Origin: Aureimonas ureilytica DSM 18598 = NBRC 106430
GTDB taxonomy: Bacteria; Pseudomonadota; Alphaproteobacteria; Rhizobiales; Rhizobiaceae
Direction of reading: 5' to 3'
Length of the DNA: 64,000 nucleotides
Assembly (NCBI RefSeq): GCF_000382705.1
Contig: NZ_ARQE01000013.1
Location: 39,373-103,372, forward strand
Positions within the stretch are counted from its first letter, which is position 1, and each line of letters starts with the position of its first letter. The notes under the pieces are model-generated. The model saw only the letters and a program-made list of their open reading frames with translations, had not been told where the DNA came from and ran no database searches. Positions 10,801 to 17,284 of this stretch are shown here, piece by piece. Position numbers and translations under genes: made by a program.

Positions 10801-12363
10801 AGAGGCGAGGCGGGCCCGCGCTTCCTCGTTGACGGTGGAGACGTTCTGCAGAAGCTCGGCGGAGCGGGCCTTCAAGGCCTCCATCTGCTCCGCCAGCGAG
10901 CGGGCGATCTCTTCGCCGGTCTGGCGGAGCTGGCCCGTCGTCGCTTCGGCGGTTTCGTTCAGGCGATCGACCACGGCGGCGCTGCTGCCGAGGAGCGCGC
11001 CGTCCACTTCGTGGCGACGTTCGTCGAAGAGCGCCATGAGCGCGCGGCTGCGCTCGTCATAGGCGCGGGAGATTTCGGCGCTGCGCTCGTCGAGAAGCGT
11101 GTTGAGGCGGGCCGAGGCTTCCTCGACCTGAGACAGGATGCGGGTGGAGACGCTGTCGACGTCGCCGACCAGCCGGTCATGCGAGCCGACGATCGACGCG
11201 CGCAGGCGCTCGGCATGAGACAGCATCGCTTCGCGTTCCGATCCGAGATCGGACACGAGCGAGCGGATCTTCACTTCGTTGTCGGCATAGGCGCGCTCGA
11301 GCGAGGAAACCTCGGCGTTCACCAGGCCTTCCAGCTCGCCCATGCGCGCCAGAGCCCGCTCGACGCCTTCGCCGAGCACCGCCACTTCGCGGCGGACCGC
11401 CTGCCCGACCGTGCTCACGCGCTCGGACGCCAGACCCTCGGGCTCGGCCAGACGCAGCGCGACCTCGGCGAGCGAACGGCTCATCAGGCGCAGGTCCTGC
11501 GAGCGCTTGATCATCACCGACAGGCCCATGACCATGAGCGGCGGCAGGACGACGGCGGCCGCGAGCGGCGCGAGAAGCGGAACGAGATTGGCGGTCAGCG
11601 CCGGCTCGCTCGTCAGGAAGGAATAGGAGGCCGACGCCGAAAGCGCCGCCCAACCGGCGGCGATCACGCCGCCGATGACGAGCGGCCGGTTCGAGGAGCG
11701 ACGGCTGAGAAGTGCGTCGGCCATGACGGCGGCGGAGCGCTGCTCGTCATTGGCGACATCGGTCTTGAAATTGCGGGAGGCGCGGGCCGGGGGCTCGGCG
11801 AGCGGCGCGCTGGCGGAGCGGCGCGGGTCGCCGGTCGGCTGCGCCGGCGTGCGCGAGCGGCGCTCGGAGCGAATGCGCGAACTGGCATCGGCGGCCGCCA
11901 GAACCGCCGGAGACGCGTTCTCGGCGGCATCGAGCGTCACGTCCGGCGCAACGCTCGGCTGCGGCGCGGCGGTCTCGGCGCGCGGGGCCGCTCCAGCCTG
12001 GCTCAAGGCTTCCGGTGATACATCGGCCATGTCGTCGAACTTGAAGTCGGTGAGATCGGGGATCTCGGCGGAAGCTTGGTTTGCGGCGGGAGCGGTAGGG
12101 GCGACCGAAGCCGACGACGCAAGACCTGCATCCTCGCGAAGGGCGCGGGTGGCCTCCTCGACGCTGCGATCGAAGTCACTCAAGGCGAATTCGATCGAGA
12201 TGTCCTCCGCGCGAAGCGTCTGGCTCTCAACATGGCCTTCCGCCTTGCCCGTCAGACGGTCGGCATCGCCTTCGAGCTTGAGGAAGTCCTCATCCTGAAG
12301 AGCCGCCTCCAACTCGTTGACCGCTTCGTCGGAAAGCTGTTCGGCCGTCTTGATCTTCGACAT
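4876..12363 (-). CDS. Giant membrane-anchored coiled-coil protein, Growth Pole Ring (GPR/RgsE)-like
   Basis: A 2495-residue protein with an acidic N-terminal region (1-220) and two hydrophobic helices (about 227-249 and 261-284). An almost unbroken alpha-helical, apolipoprotein-like coiled coil follows (about 290-2180), then a Pro/Ala linker and a compact C-terminal domain of about 110 residues ending in DTGKVYTMLAHASGRFE. This architecture matches the GPR protein of Agrobacterium and RgsE of Sinorhizobium, which organise the growing pole and resemble Caulobacter TipN. The assignment rests on architecture, size and taxon, not on an alignment. The start is taken at MSKIKTAEQ, with GAGGCG upstream; an upstream in-frame ATG at 12492 would add an unlikely 43-residue leader. 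Residues around 1440-1640 are three near-identical 58-residue units. A long open frame on the opposite strand is an artefact of composition. Confidence 0.8.
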   Translation of the reverse strand: MSKIKTAEQLSDEAVNELEAALQDEDFLKLEGDADRLTGKAEGHVESQTLRAEDISIEFALSDFDRSVEEATRALREDAGLASSASVAPTAPAANQASAEIPDLTDFKFDDMADVSPEALSQAGAAPRAETAAPQPSVAPDVTLDAAENASPAVLAAADASSRIRSERRSRTPAQPTGDPRRSASAPLAEPPARASRNFKTDVANDEQRSAAVMADALLSRRSSNRPLVIGGVIAAGWAALSASASYSFLTSEPALTANLVPLLAPLAAAVVLPPLMVMGLSVMIKRSQDLRLMSRSLAEVALRLAEPEGLASERVSTVGQAVRREVAVLGEGVERALARMGELEGLVNAEVSSLERAYADNEVKIRSLVSDLGSEREAMLSHAERLRASIVGSHDRLVGDVDSVSTRILSQVEEASARLNTLLDERSAEISRAYDERSRALMALFDERRHEVDGALLGSSAAVVDRLNETAEATTGQLRQTGEEIARSLAEQMEALKARSAELLQNVSTVNEEARARLASSNEALLQVLSDRAERLATQSAEFDRTLADTIDTRSQRMRTDGEALVGSIADNLDQRVATLSSEAERFISLMDSGFDARIEKAAALLTERNADILGRFDERLAQLEEALSGKGTALVTTIENRAAAIDRSADRISDALRERTGEFANVLSERTGEIGRAFATGQATISQAASDAVANVDAVFQSQTVELRNTFEQRIGTLGSVLSDRAADIDTSLAFAQQSLAATLEERGNAITQSVDTSVTRIEGALEGADTRIAAGAEGKANEIRLSLENHADKVQRLLEDGHALLGSDLDDRLTRINALLAEKRDAINVVLDEHSRDLAGSFDQRTTTLRDMITERSTRLLDELDERSGAISTNLSDRLTASEAFMRASGERLTESLELYTARVGEDVIGRLESVLAMGDDRRQAFLAGLELQTSGVEAAFESSVERIAGELQARVDELRALIDNSRDTLVGSLESRSGAFSQEAEETTRSILAAVEAAVSSLTNGLEGRGTQLRDSVETARLALLDGLDERVIAMRELADASQSSLLTDLEARTVRFGEELDKGHSAIAQTLDQRIGALRDALLESDGQLAAAMDERRENLTSAIEDVASSLAATLGDRADDVRRVLEQSTGNVTRSLEAKREEIVAALEAGVVTLALAVDERTESMTSTLERGLANVERTLSGRATLIADTLRDTIVGATATMGEEADRARLGLQSETQKIAIVIGELGSVFRASSEEAQARFAEEVGKFEDRMRAVAQSVQDVSALARTELTGESERVAEGIAASAETIRHLSDEARQRFAQEAETLGQTVAEVAVRMRTDAEEVREALALEGTSFSTQIGGASLAMRAEAEAARERLAEVANEFAGGLEDMAQRLRDDAEAARRLVADQAVALSADVEGAADKLRIVGTQTREQFAVDASQIREEVANAATQIRENSDLVRREVSEQSAAIVAEFQNASSHLNEAGEASRRLLLEDAGRIAEQVGSVATAMRIEADRLQQDVADQSRRLVEEFQNASGNLNEAGATSRRLLLEDAGRVAEQVSSMVTAMRVEADQLQQDVAQQTRRLVEEFQTASGNLNEAGETSRRLLLEDAGRIAEQVGSVATAMRGETDRLQLEVAEQARRIVDEVTQATDRLQNGAGETRERLAAEALRLSEELDAVALSMSEQAEAARNRLSGDAEAFAHRVQDAAALIRGETDRSSSTLDERATRFATELAGLSVQLSQVLDGTTDGVREDLTQSAAVLRAEIESAANLIRDEIVSVTGTMRSDATDIAGNILRDAQAARQNLMSEGSEITQRLSGVATAIRVEADRIREQIAESTGLFGNELVQRVEASENQLVARAEAVSDSMNQRTRELADLLSGRNAEIARLIDTETRPIVERLSSTGSQAVEALEAAARQVAERLRSENEAIVADFVRRAEETVEHLGISSSGLLAALDDRSGSLTSSISDARELLASDIGSLAERLESGNSALRNLLDDAAQNMGRAETALNETGARFRDEADRVGGEIAASSERLERNVVRMDDTTAQALDRLSTLGEKLGEHERMLTEAAALLDSSQNNLQETLEGRREGLEALASGLATRSDDVGRMLLSFEGVVDRLFAEAERRTQSVVETISGDLTASLDEAGRQMEETERRSAAAAGQVRETIRGVVEEATQRFGSATSDMHRAAADIRRELENARTEIRKGVFELPEETKESTRAMRRAVSDQIRALRELTDIVTQSGRSLDVRSPSAVSARPAAPLAARSTDVRAPARPAAQPAEAAERAAPEAYLAGGYVNEGNLARDTRGHVETRPAAPAAPAPRGSDLSPLRPAALPERPQAGGEGERQGGWVSDLLRRASQEEDEGSQEPAAPAPAASETASDRQERTQAHVVDSLNSLSVDIARAIDHNVSVELWDRYRSGERNVFTRRLYTMKGQQTFDEIRRKYQRDASFKSAVDRYIGDFEMLLQEASRNDPDNAKSKSYLSSDTGKVYTMLAHASGRFE
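7470..8030 (-). repeat. 174-bp (58-residue) tandem repeat, about three units, inside the GPR-like gene
   Basis: The block encoding SRRLLLEDAGRIAEQV recurs at exact 174-base spacing: equivalent DNA positions are 7581, 7755 and 7929. Copies are close to identical at DNA level, unlike the degenerate helical periodicity elsewhere in the gene. The full unit runs from SRRLLLEDAG through AMR-EADRLQQDVA to EEFQNASGNLNEAG. Confidence 0.85.
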
Positions 12364-12748
12364 CGTGCGCCGCGCCTCGATACTCGTTACATTGGGTCCG
12401 TCAGGGCCGTTCGGGCATGCCTTGGGCAGGCCGATCAGCGCCGCGAAGGACCTCGCCACCCTCTCGCCACCGAACGGGCGGCAAGACGGCATGATCCTAG
12501 CTCATAAGGTAAATAGGAGAGCTCGGGAAAGAAACCGCAAAAGCGGGCGAAACCTACAAGTTTAAACATTTGGTTAACGCCGCCCGATGGTTCTGCGAGC
12601 CGAGTGTGTGGTTCTGACGCCAAACGACGACTCGCAAGTCCGGTTCATGAGCCCACAATGACCAACATGCGATAGGGCCGCCATTCCAAACCCGGGATAT
12701 TTGTGATTTTCCCCCGATTTCGTTCGCCTTTTCATACCGGAAATGAAG
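12364..12748. other. Divergent promoter region between the GPR-like gene and the Hpt gene
   Basis: A 385-base region without a credible gene, more AT-rich than its surroundings around 12480-12600 and 12690-12740, consistent with two divergent promoters. It contains two TTAA half-sites at 12562-12565 and 12574-12577, separated by 8 bases. This resembles a CtrA box (TTAA-N7-TTAA) but the spacer is one base too long. Confidence 0.5.
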
Positions 12749-13093
12749 ATGTCGTCGTGTTCCCAAGATTTGCCAGTGTTCGATCGAACCATTCTGCTGA
12801 CGAACTGCGGGGGTGACGAAACATTGGTCGGGGAGATCGAGGGGCTTCTGCTCGCCCAATTGTCGGTCGCAAGACGCAGTCTGCGAGAGGTCGCGCCGGA
12901 CGAGCGAATGGGGATCGCCCATGCGTTGAAAGGCACGGCGCGCAGCTGCGGCGCCTTGCGGCTGGGGGATCTAGCGGCCCGCCTGGAAGGGGAGCCGGAG
13001 GCGGAGGAAAATGTCGCGTCGGTGACGGAAGCGATCCTGTCGCTGGAAGAAACGCTTCGTGCCGATCTGGCGTGCGTGACCGGCGCCGGTTGA
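12749..13093 (+). CDS. Orphan Hpt (histidine phosphotransfer) domain protein
   Basis: A small cytoplasmic protein of 114 residues made up of a single Hpt four-helix domain. The phosphorylatable histidine lies in AHALKGTARSCGA (His58), which fits the Hpt consensus HxLKGxAxxxG. It would relay phosphate between receiver domains. I use the ATG at 12749 because GGAA lies 6 bases upstream; the ATG at 12743 is too close to that sequence. No kinase or receiver is adjacent, so its partner is unknown, although cckA lies 9 kb away. It is followed after 31 bases by the ferredoxin gene. Confidence 0.8.
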   Translation: MSSCSQDLPVFDRTILLTNCGGDETLVGEIEGLLLAQLSVARRSLREVAPDERMGIAHALKGTARSCGALRLGDLAARLEGEPEAEENVASVTEAILSLEETLRADLACVTGAG

Positions 13094-13124
13094 CCTTGCC
13101 GGCTCACCGGTCTACCCGACCGCC

Positions 13125-13445
13125 ATGACAGCCATCGTCTTCCTCGCCCATGACGGCACCCGCTACGAGATCGACGCCGCGAACGGTTCGAGCGTGATGG
13201 AGAACGCCGTGCGCAACGACGTTCCCGGCATCGACGCCGACTGCGGAGGCGCCTGCGCCTGCGCGACATGCCATGTCTATGTTGAGGAGGCCTATCTGCC
13301 GCTTCTCCCGACCATGGAGGCGATGGAAGAGGACATGCTGGATTTCGCGATCGACGTTCGCGCCAATTCACGCCTGTCCTGCCAGATCCGCATCCGGCCG
13401 GAACTGGAGGGGCTCACGCTTCGGGTGCCGGCCCGCCAGCCCTGA
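13125..13445 (+). CDS. fdx: [2Fe-2S] ferredoxin, adrenodoxin/ISC type
   Basis: Small electron-transfer protein of 106 residues. The cluster ligands are visible as Cys40, Cys46, Cys49 and Cys86, the C-x5-C-x2-C-x36-C pattern of vertebrate-type or ISC ferredoxins, in the context DCGGACACATCHVYV and LSCQI. Such ferredoxins serve in Fe-S cluster assembly or with P450s and hydroxylases; which partner applies here cannot be seen. No isc/suf genes are nearby. It is probably co-transcribed with the Hpt gene upstream and ends 24 bases before the stop of a convergent gene. Confidence 0.9.
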   Translation: MTAIVFLAHDGTRYEIDAANGSSVMENAVRNDVPGIDADCGGACACATCHVYVEEAYLPLLPTMEAMEEDMLDFAIDVRANSRLSCQIRIRPELEGLTLRVPARQP

Positions 13446-13469
13446 CGGCTGGGGGGCCAAGCATCGGGA

Positions 13470-14072
13470 TCAACGCTTCGCGACGCGGCTCTGATTTTCC
13501 TGAAGCTTGCGCTTGAGGCGCGCGTCGATGCGCTTGGATTCGGCGGCGTCGAAAGCGATCTGTTCGCTTTCATGCTGCTTCAGGAGCGTGCGGACGGACT
13601 CGTTCACCCGCGCCTCCATCGCCGAACAGGTTCGCTCGGGCGGGAGCGTGCGCAGCTTGGCCTCGATGCGCTTCAACCAGAGTTTGGCGATGTGGGAGTG
13701 CTCGGCTTCGTGCGTGGCGATATCCTCACGCAGCGTCTTCCAGAGCGTGCGCGTGTCGGGCGAGCTGTTCGCGGGCGAGGCCCAGCGCGGCAGAGTGGTG
13801 TGAAGGTCGAGTGTCACCTGCGCGTGCCTGATGCCGCAGCCGCCCGGTTGGTTCTTGTAACTGACATTGGACTTGAACGACACTTCGGTGGACCCGGCAT
13901 GGCGGGCGCCACGGCCGAGATCGGGTCCGTTCATTCCGAGCTGGCGGTTCAACTCGTCGAAGGTCTTTCCCCGGACCATGAAGAAGGTCGTGCGTTCTCG
14001 AATCTCCCCCGCTAGCGCTGGCCCGACGGAGGCGGCACACAAGACAAAGCACAGGGCGAGACGTCGTTTCAT
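13470..14072 (-). CDS. Secreted DUF922 family protein with HExxH motif (putative zinc protease)
   Basis: A 200-residue exported protein. The signal peptide MKRRLALCFVLCAASVGPALA ends at a likely Ala-x-Ala site. The mature region contains THEAEHSHIAKLW, an HExxH zinc-binding motif followed by a further His, as in the DUF922 family of predicted Zn-dependent proteases. The start is taken at 14072, where the signal peptide begins; a reading frame open further upstream to 14243 overlaps the folP region and lacks any export signal of its own. It is convergent with the ferredoxin and divergent from folP. The substrate is unknown. Confidence 0.75.
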   Translation of the reverse strand: MKRRLALCFVLCAASVGPALAGEIRERTTFFMVRGKTFDELNRQLGMNGPDLGRGARHAGSTEVSFKSNVSYKNQPGGCGIRHAQVTLDLHTTLPRWASPANSSPDTRTLWKTLREDIATHEAEHSHIAKLWLKRIEAKLRTLPPERTCSAMEARVNESVRTLLKQHESEQIAFDAAESKRIDARLKRKLQENQSRVAKR

Positions 14073-14195
14073 GCCATTCTCCCGGAAGCTTGAAACTTTC
14101 GACCACCACGCTACCCGATCAGAAACGCGGCACAAGCCGTCTGCGCGAGGATTTTTTAACGTGTCTCCGGTTCGTCTCCGATCTTGGGTGCGGTC

Positions 14196-15062
14196 ATGAT
14201 CGATGGGCAGGCCTTCGCGCCTCGTGTCTGGCACCTGGCGCATGGGCGGCAGATCGAACTCGGACCGCGCTCCGTCCTCATGGGCATCCTCAACATGACG
14301 CCCGACAGCTTTTCCGACGGCGGGCGCTATGGCGGCGATGTGTCGCGGGCGGTGGAGGCTGCGCTTGGACTCGTGGAAGAAGGGGCCGGCATCATCGACA
14401 TCGGCGGGGAGTCGACGAGGCCCGGCGCCGTTCCCGTAACGGCCGACGAGGAGATGGCGCGCATCCTTCCGGTCATCGAAGCCCTAGCGAAGCGCTCGGA
14501 CTGTCTGATCTCCGTCGATACGTACCGATCCGAGACGGCCGCCGCCGCCGTGGAGCGCGGCGCCCATATCGTCAACGACGTGTGGGGCGCGCAGCGGGAC
14601 CGGGCGATCGCCGATGTCGCCGCGCGTACGGGAGCCGGCCTCTGCCTGATGCACACGGGCCGCGACCGAGAGCGGCTGGCGGACGTAATCGAGGATCAGG
14701 TCCAGTTTCTCGAGGTCTCGCTGGCGATCGCCGCGAAGGCCGGCGTCGAGACGTCGCGGATCGTTCTCGATCCAGGCTTCGGTTTTGCCAAGAACGCCCA
14801 TGAGGACCTAACGCTCATGATGCGCCTCGGTGCGCTCCACCGTTTCGGGCGGCCGCTCCTCGTCGGCACCTCGCGCAAGCGCTTCGTGCGGGGAACATTG
14901 ACCCATGAAACCGCCGATTCCGATGCAGCGACGGCGGCGACCAGCGTTCTTCTGCGCGAGCGCGGGGCGGCGATCTTCCGCGTGCACCAGATCGGGCCGA
15001 GCCGGGATGCGCTGGCTCTGACCGACGCCGCCCTTTCGACCCTGCGCGAGGGCGAGCCATGA
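14196..15062 (+). CDS. folP: Dihydropteroate synthase
   Basis: Joins p-aminobenzoate to 6-hydroxymethyl-dihydropterin pyrophosphate in folate synthesis and is the target of sulfonamides. The TIM-barrel protein of 288 residues carries the family signatures MGILNMTPDSFSDGG and IDIGGESTRPGA, a mid-barrel VNDVWG strand and the C-terminal RVHQ loop. The ATG at 14196 is chosen; a TTG at 14184 would add four residues. The stop overlaps the folK start in an ATGA, so the two are translated in tandem. In many related genomes folB lies between folP and folK; here it is absent. Confidence 0.95.
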   Translation: MIDGQAFAPRVWHLAHGRQIELGPRSVLMGILNMTPDSFSDGGRYGGDVSRAVEAALGLVEEGAGIIDIGGESTRPGAVPVTADEEMARILPVIEALAKRSDCLISVDTYRSETAAAAVERGAHIVNDVWGAQRDRAIADVAARTGAGLCLMHTGRDRERLADVIEDQVQFLEVSLAIAAKAGVETSRIVLDPGFGFAKNAHEDLTLMMRLGALHRFGRPLLVGTSRKRFVRGTLTHETADSDAATAATSVLLRERGAAIFRVHQIGPSRDALALTDAALSTLREGEP

Positions 15063-15577
15063 ACCGCGCCTGGATCGGATTGGGGGGCAATGTCGGCGAT
15101 CCGCTCCATCGGATGGCGGCGGCGCTACGCCGGCTCGACGCGCATCCCGAAATCTCGGTCGAGATCGTGTCGCCAGTCTATCGCACGCCCCCTTGGGGGA
15201 AAACGGATCAGCCGGATTTCCTGAACGCCTGCGCCGGTCTGCGCACCGAGATCGAGCCGGCCGCGCTTCTCGACCTCTGCCTCGAAGTCGAGCGCGCGCT
15301 GCATCGCGAGCGGCGGGAGCGCTGGGGGCCTCGCACGATCGATATCGATCTTCTCGATTATGATGGCCGACGCGTCGCGACGGATCGGCTCGTCCTCCCG
15401 CATCCGCACATGACGCAACGCGCCTTCGTGCTCGTGCCGCTGGCAGAGATCGCGCCAAAGCTGACCATCGACGGCGAGACGGTCCAGGTCTGGCGCGAGC
15501 GGATCGCGACCGGCGGGATCGAACTGTCGGAGGCCGGCGGCGACTGGTGGCGGGATGAAGCCCGCGCCGAGGATTAG
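15059..15577 (+). CDS. folK: 2-amino-4-hydroxy-6-hydroxymethyldihydropteridine pyrophosphokinase
   Basis: Transfers pyrophosphate from ATP to 6-hydroxymethyl-dihydropterin, the step before folP. The protein has 172 residues, with the N-terminal GLGGNVGDP, the RTPPWG strand and the HPPK signature RWGPRTIDIDLL, followed by LPHPHMTQRAFVLVPL. It starts 4 bases inside folP. Its stop codon overlaps the stop of the convergent gene at 15574 by 4 bases, so the two transcripts share their 3' ends. Confidence 0.95.
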   Translation: MNRAWIGLGGNVGDPLHRMAAALRRLDAHPEISVEIVSPVYRTPPWGKTDQPDFLNACAGLRTEIEPAALLDLCLEVERALHRERRERWGPRTIDIDLLDYDGRRVATDRLVLPHPHMTQRAFVLVPLAEIAPKLTIDGETVQVWRERIATGGIELSEAGGDWWRDEARAED

Positions 15578-16107
15578 TCGATCGACGCGCGCTTTACCGT
15601 CTCGTCCCGCTTCAGCTGCATCCCGATTACCGGCACCAGCTCGTTGGCGACCTGAACCGAAATGGTGATGAGCAGCTTGTCCTTGGACTTGCCGTCGAGC
15701 CGGGCGACCATGGCGCCCTTCAGCTGCTTGCGGTCGAGGCCGACGGTGATCTTGTCGTTGGAGACGTTGCCGGAGACGATGTCGAGGCCCTTGCCGGAGG
15801 AGCCGTCGAGGAACGAGCCCTTGTAGGACGAGCCGCCCTTGACGAACGTCGCCGTCATCGGCTGCGAGAACATGCCGACACGGCAGGTTCCGTCGAGCGA
15901 CATGCCGACATCCTGCGAGGGCTTGGCGCCGCTGAGATCGCAGACGAATTTCGTGCCCTTGTACTTTCCGGCGACGATTTCGCCGGGGCCGACCCAGCGC
16001 CCGAAAACGGTCTGGAAGAAGGCTTCGTCCTTGTCCGCGGCAAAGGTGGGCGCGGAGAGGCCGGACAGGACCACGAGAGCGAGGCTGGCAGCGAGAGAGC
16101 GAACCAT
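15574..16107 (-). CDS. Small secreted protein of unknown function
   Basis: A 177-residue protein with a clear Sec signal peptide (about residues 1-23, ending in APTFAAD). The mature part is rich in beta-forming residues and begins GRWVGPGEIVAGKYKGTKFVC, with two cysteines (in FVCDL and GTCRV) that could form a disulfide. The layout resembles the protein at 33777-34292: a signal peptide, then G-x-W/F-x-G-x-G, then a Cys, then G-x-C. I infer a lipocalin-like or beta-barrel fold but recognise no family. Confidence 0.7.
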   Translation of the reverse strand: MVRSLAASLALVVLSGLSAPTFAADKDEAFFQTVFGRWVGPGEIVAGKYKGTKFVCDLSGAKPSQDVGMSLDGTCRVGMFSQPMTATFVKGGSSYKGSFLDGSSGKGLDIVSGNVSNDKITVGLDRKQLKGAMVARLDGKSKDKLLITISVQVANELVPVIGMQLKRDETVKRASID

Positions 16108-16228
16108 GAGGGACCTTCCGGCACGTTCGGGAAGCGGATCGATGCTCCTTTTATCACGCCGGAGGGTTAATCAAATCTTTCTCGTAACGGCCCTCGATCG
16201 CTCGAAACGACGATGTTGCCGGAAGGAC

Positions 16229-17284
16229 TCACCGCGAGCCGGACGTCGCGGAACTCGTGAGATCGCGCAGGAAATCGCCGATCTTCGGTCGCTGCACCGA
16301 CAGGAACGGGAGCGGTCGGCAAAGGTCCATCGCCGCCAGGCCCACCCGGGCGGTGAGAAGACCGTTGACGACACCTTCGCCGAGCTTGGCGGACAGCCGC
16401 GCCGCCAGCCCATGCCCGACCACCTGCTGGACCACGCTGTCGCCGACCGCGATGGAGCCGGTGACGGCGAGATGCGCCAGAACGTCGCGTGTCAGGCGGA
16501 TGAGACCGATCGTGCCCGGACGCGCGCCGTAGAGTTCGGAGACCATGCGGATCACGCGCAGCGTCTCGAACAGGACGAAGGCGAGATCGACGATGGCGCG
16601 CGGGCTGACCGCCGTCACGACCGACACGCGCTTGGAGGAGGCGAGCACGAGAGCGCGCGCCTTGGCGTCGAGCGGCAGGAGAAGCTCGCGCTCGGCGAGC
16701 CCGATGAGATCGCGGCCGTCGATCACGTCGTCGGCGGTGGCGCGCATCCGCTCGCGGCCCGCCGCCGTGTCGGGCCGGCTCGCCAGGATGGAGACGAGGC
16801 GCTCGACGACGGCACGCGCCTTTCGCTCGTCGTCGGTGCGGAAGGCTTCCATTCCGTCGCGGCGCTCGCGCTCCACCACGCCGAGGCGGAAGAGCCCCCG
16901 CACTTCACGCCCGACGACGCCGAGGAGACCGACGAGAGCCGCCGCCGTCAGCCCGACCGCCACCCAGCCCAGCCAATCGGCGCGGGTGAAGAGGTCGCGA
17001 ATGAAGGCATCGAGCGCGAGACCGAAGGTGATCGAGACGATCGCCGCGAGCGCCGTCATGAGCAGCTTGCCGAAGGAGAAGCCCTTGCGGCGGCGCGCCG
17101 TGGCGGGCGGGGCGTCCAGCGCTTCCATCGCCGCCGCTTCCAGCGTTTCATCGGGCTCGATCGCGACGCGGCCGAGATCGGCGATGGCGCGCGGCGAGCG
17201 CGGCGCGGTTTCGACGGCAACGGGCGGCGGCGCCGGCGGGTCCATCCGAAACGCGGCGGGGCGGCGGGGCGTGTCCTCGCTCAT
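16229..17284 (-). CDS. YcjF/TIGR01620-type inner membrane protein (DUF697)
   Basis: A 351-residue membrane protein paired with a YcjX GTPase. A Pro-rich cytoplasmic N-terminus (1-90) precedes two hydrophobic helices (about 97-117 and 128-150). The C-terminal DUF697-like domain includes a conserved hydrophobic core around HLAVTGSIAVGDSVVQQVVG. The start is taken at 17284, inside the ycjX stop (ATGA overlap), so it is translationally coupled to the gene upstream. In E. coli YcjX and YcjF are phage-shock and stress associated; a role in envelope stress here is inference from that family. Confidence 0.85.
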   Translation of the reverse strand: MSEDTPRRPAAFRMDPPAPPPVAVETAPRSPRAIADLGRVAIEPDETLEAAAMEALDAPPATARRRKGFSFGKLLMTALAAIVSITFGLALDAFIRDLFTRADWLGWVAVGLTAAALVGLLGVVGREVRGLFRLGVVERERRDGMEAFRTDDERKARAVVERLVSILASRPDTAAGRERMRATADDVIDGRDLIGLAERELLLPLDAKARALVLASSKRVSVVTAVSPRAIVDLAFVLFETLRVIRMVSELYGARPGTIGLIRLTRDVLAHLAVTGSIAVGDSVVQQVVGHGLAARLSAKLGEGVVNGLLTARVGLAAMDLCRPLPFLSVQRPKIGDFLRDLTSSATSGSR

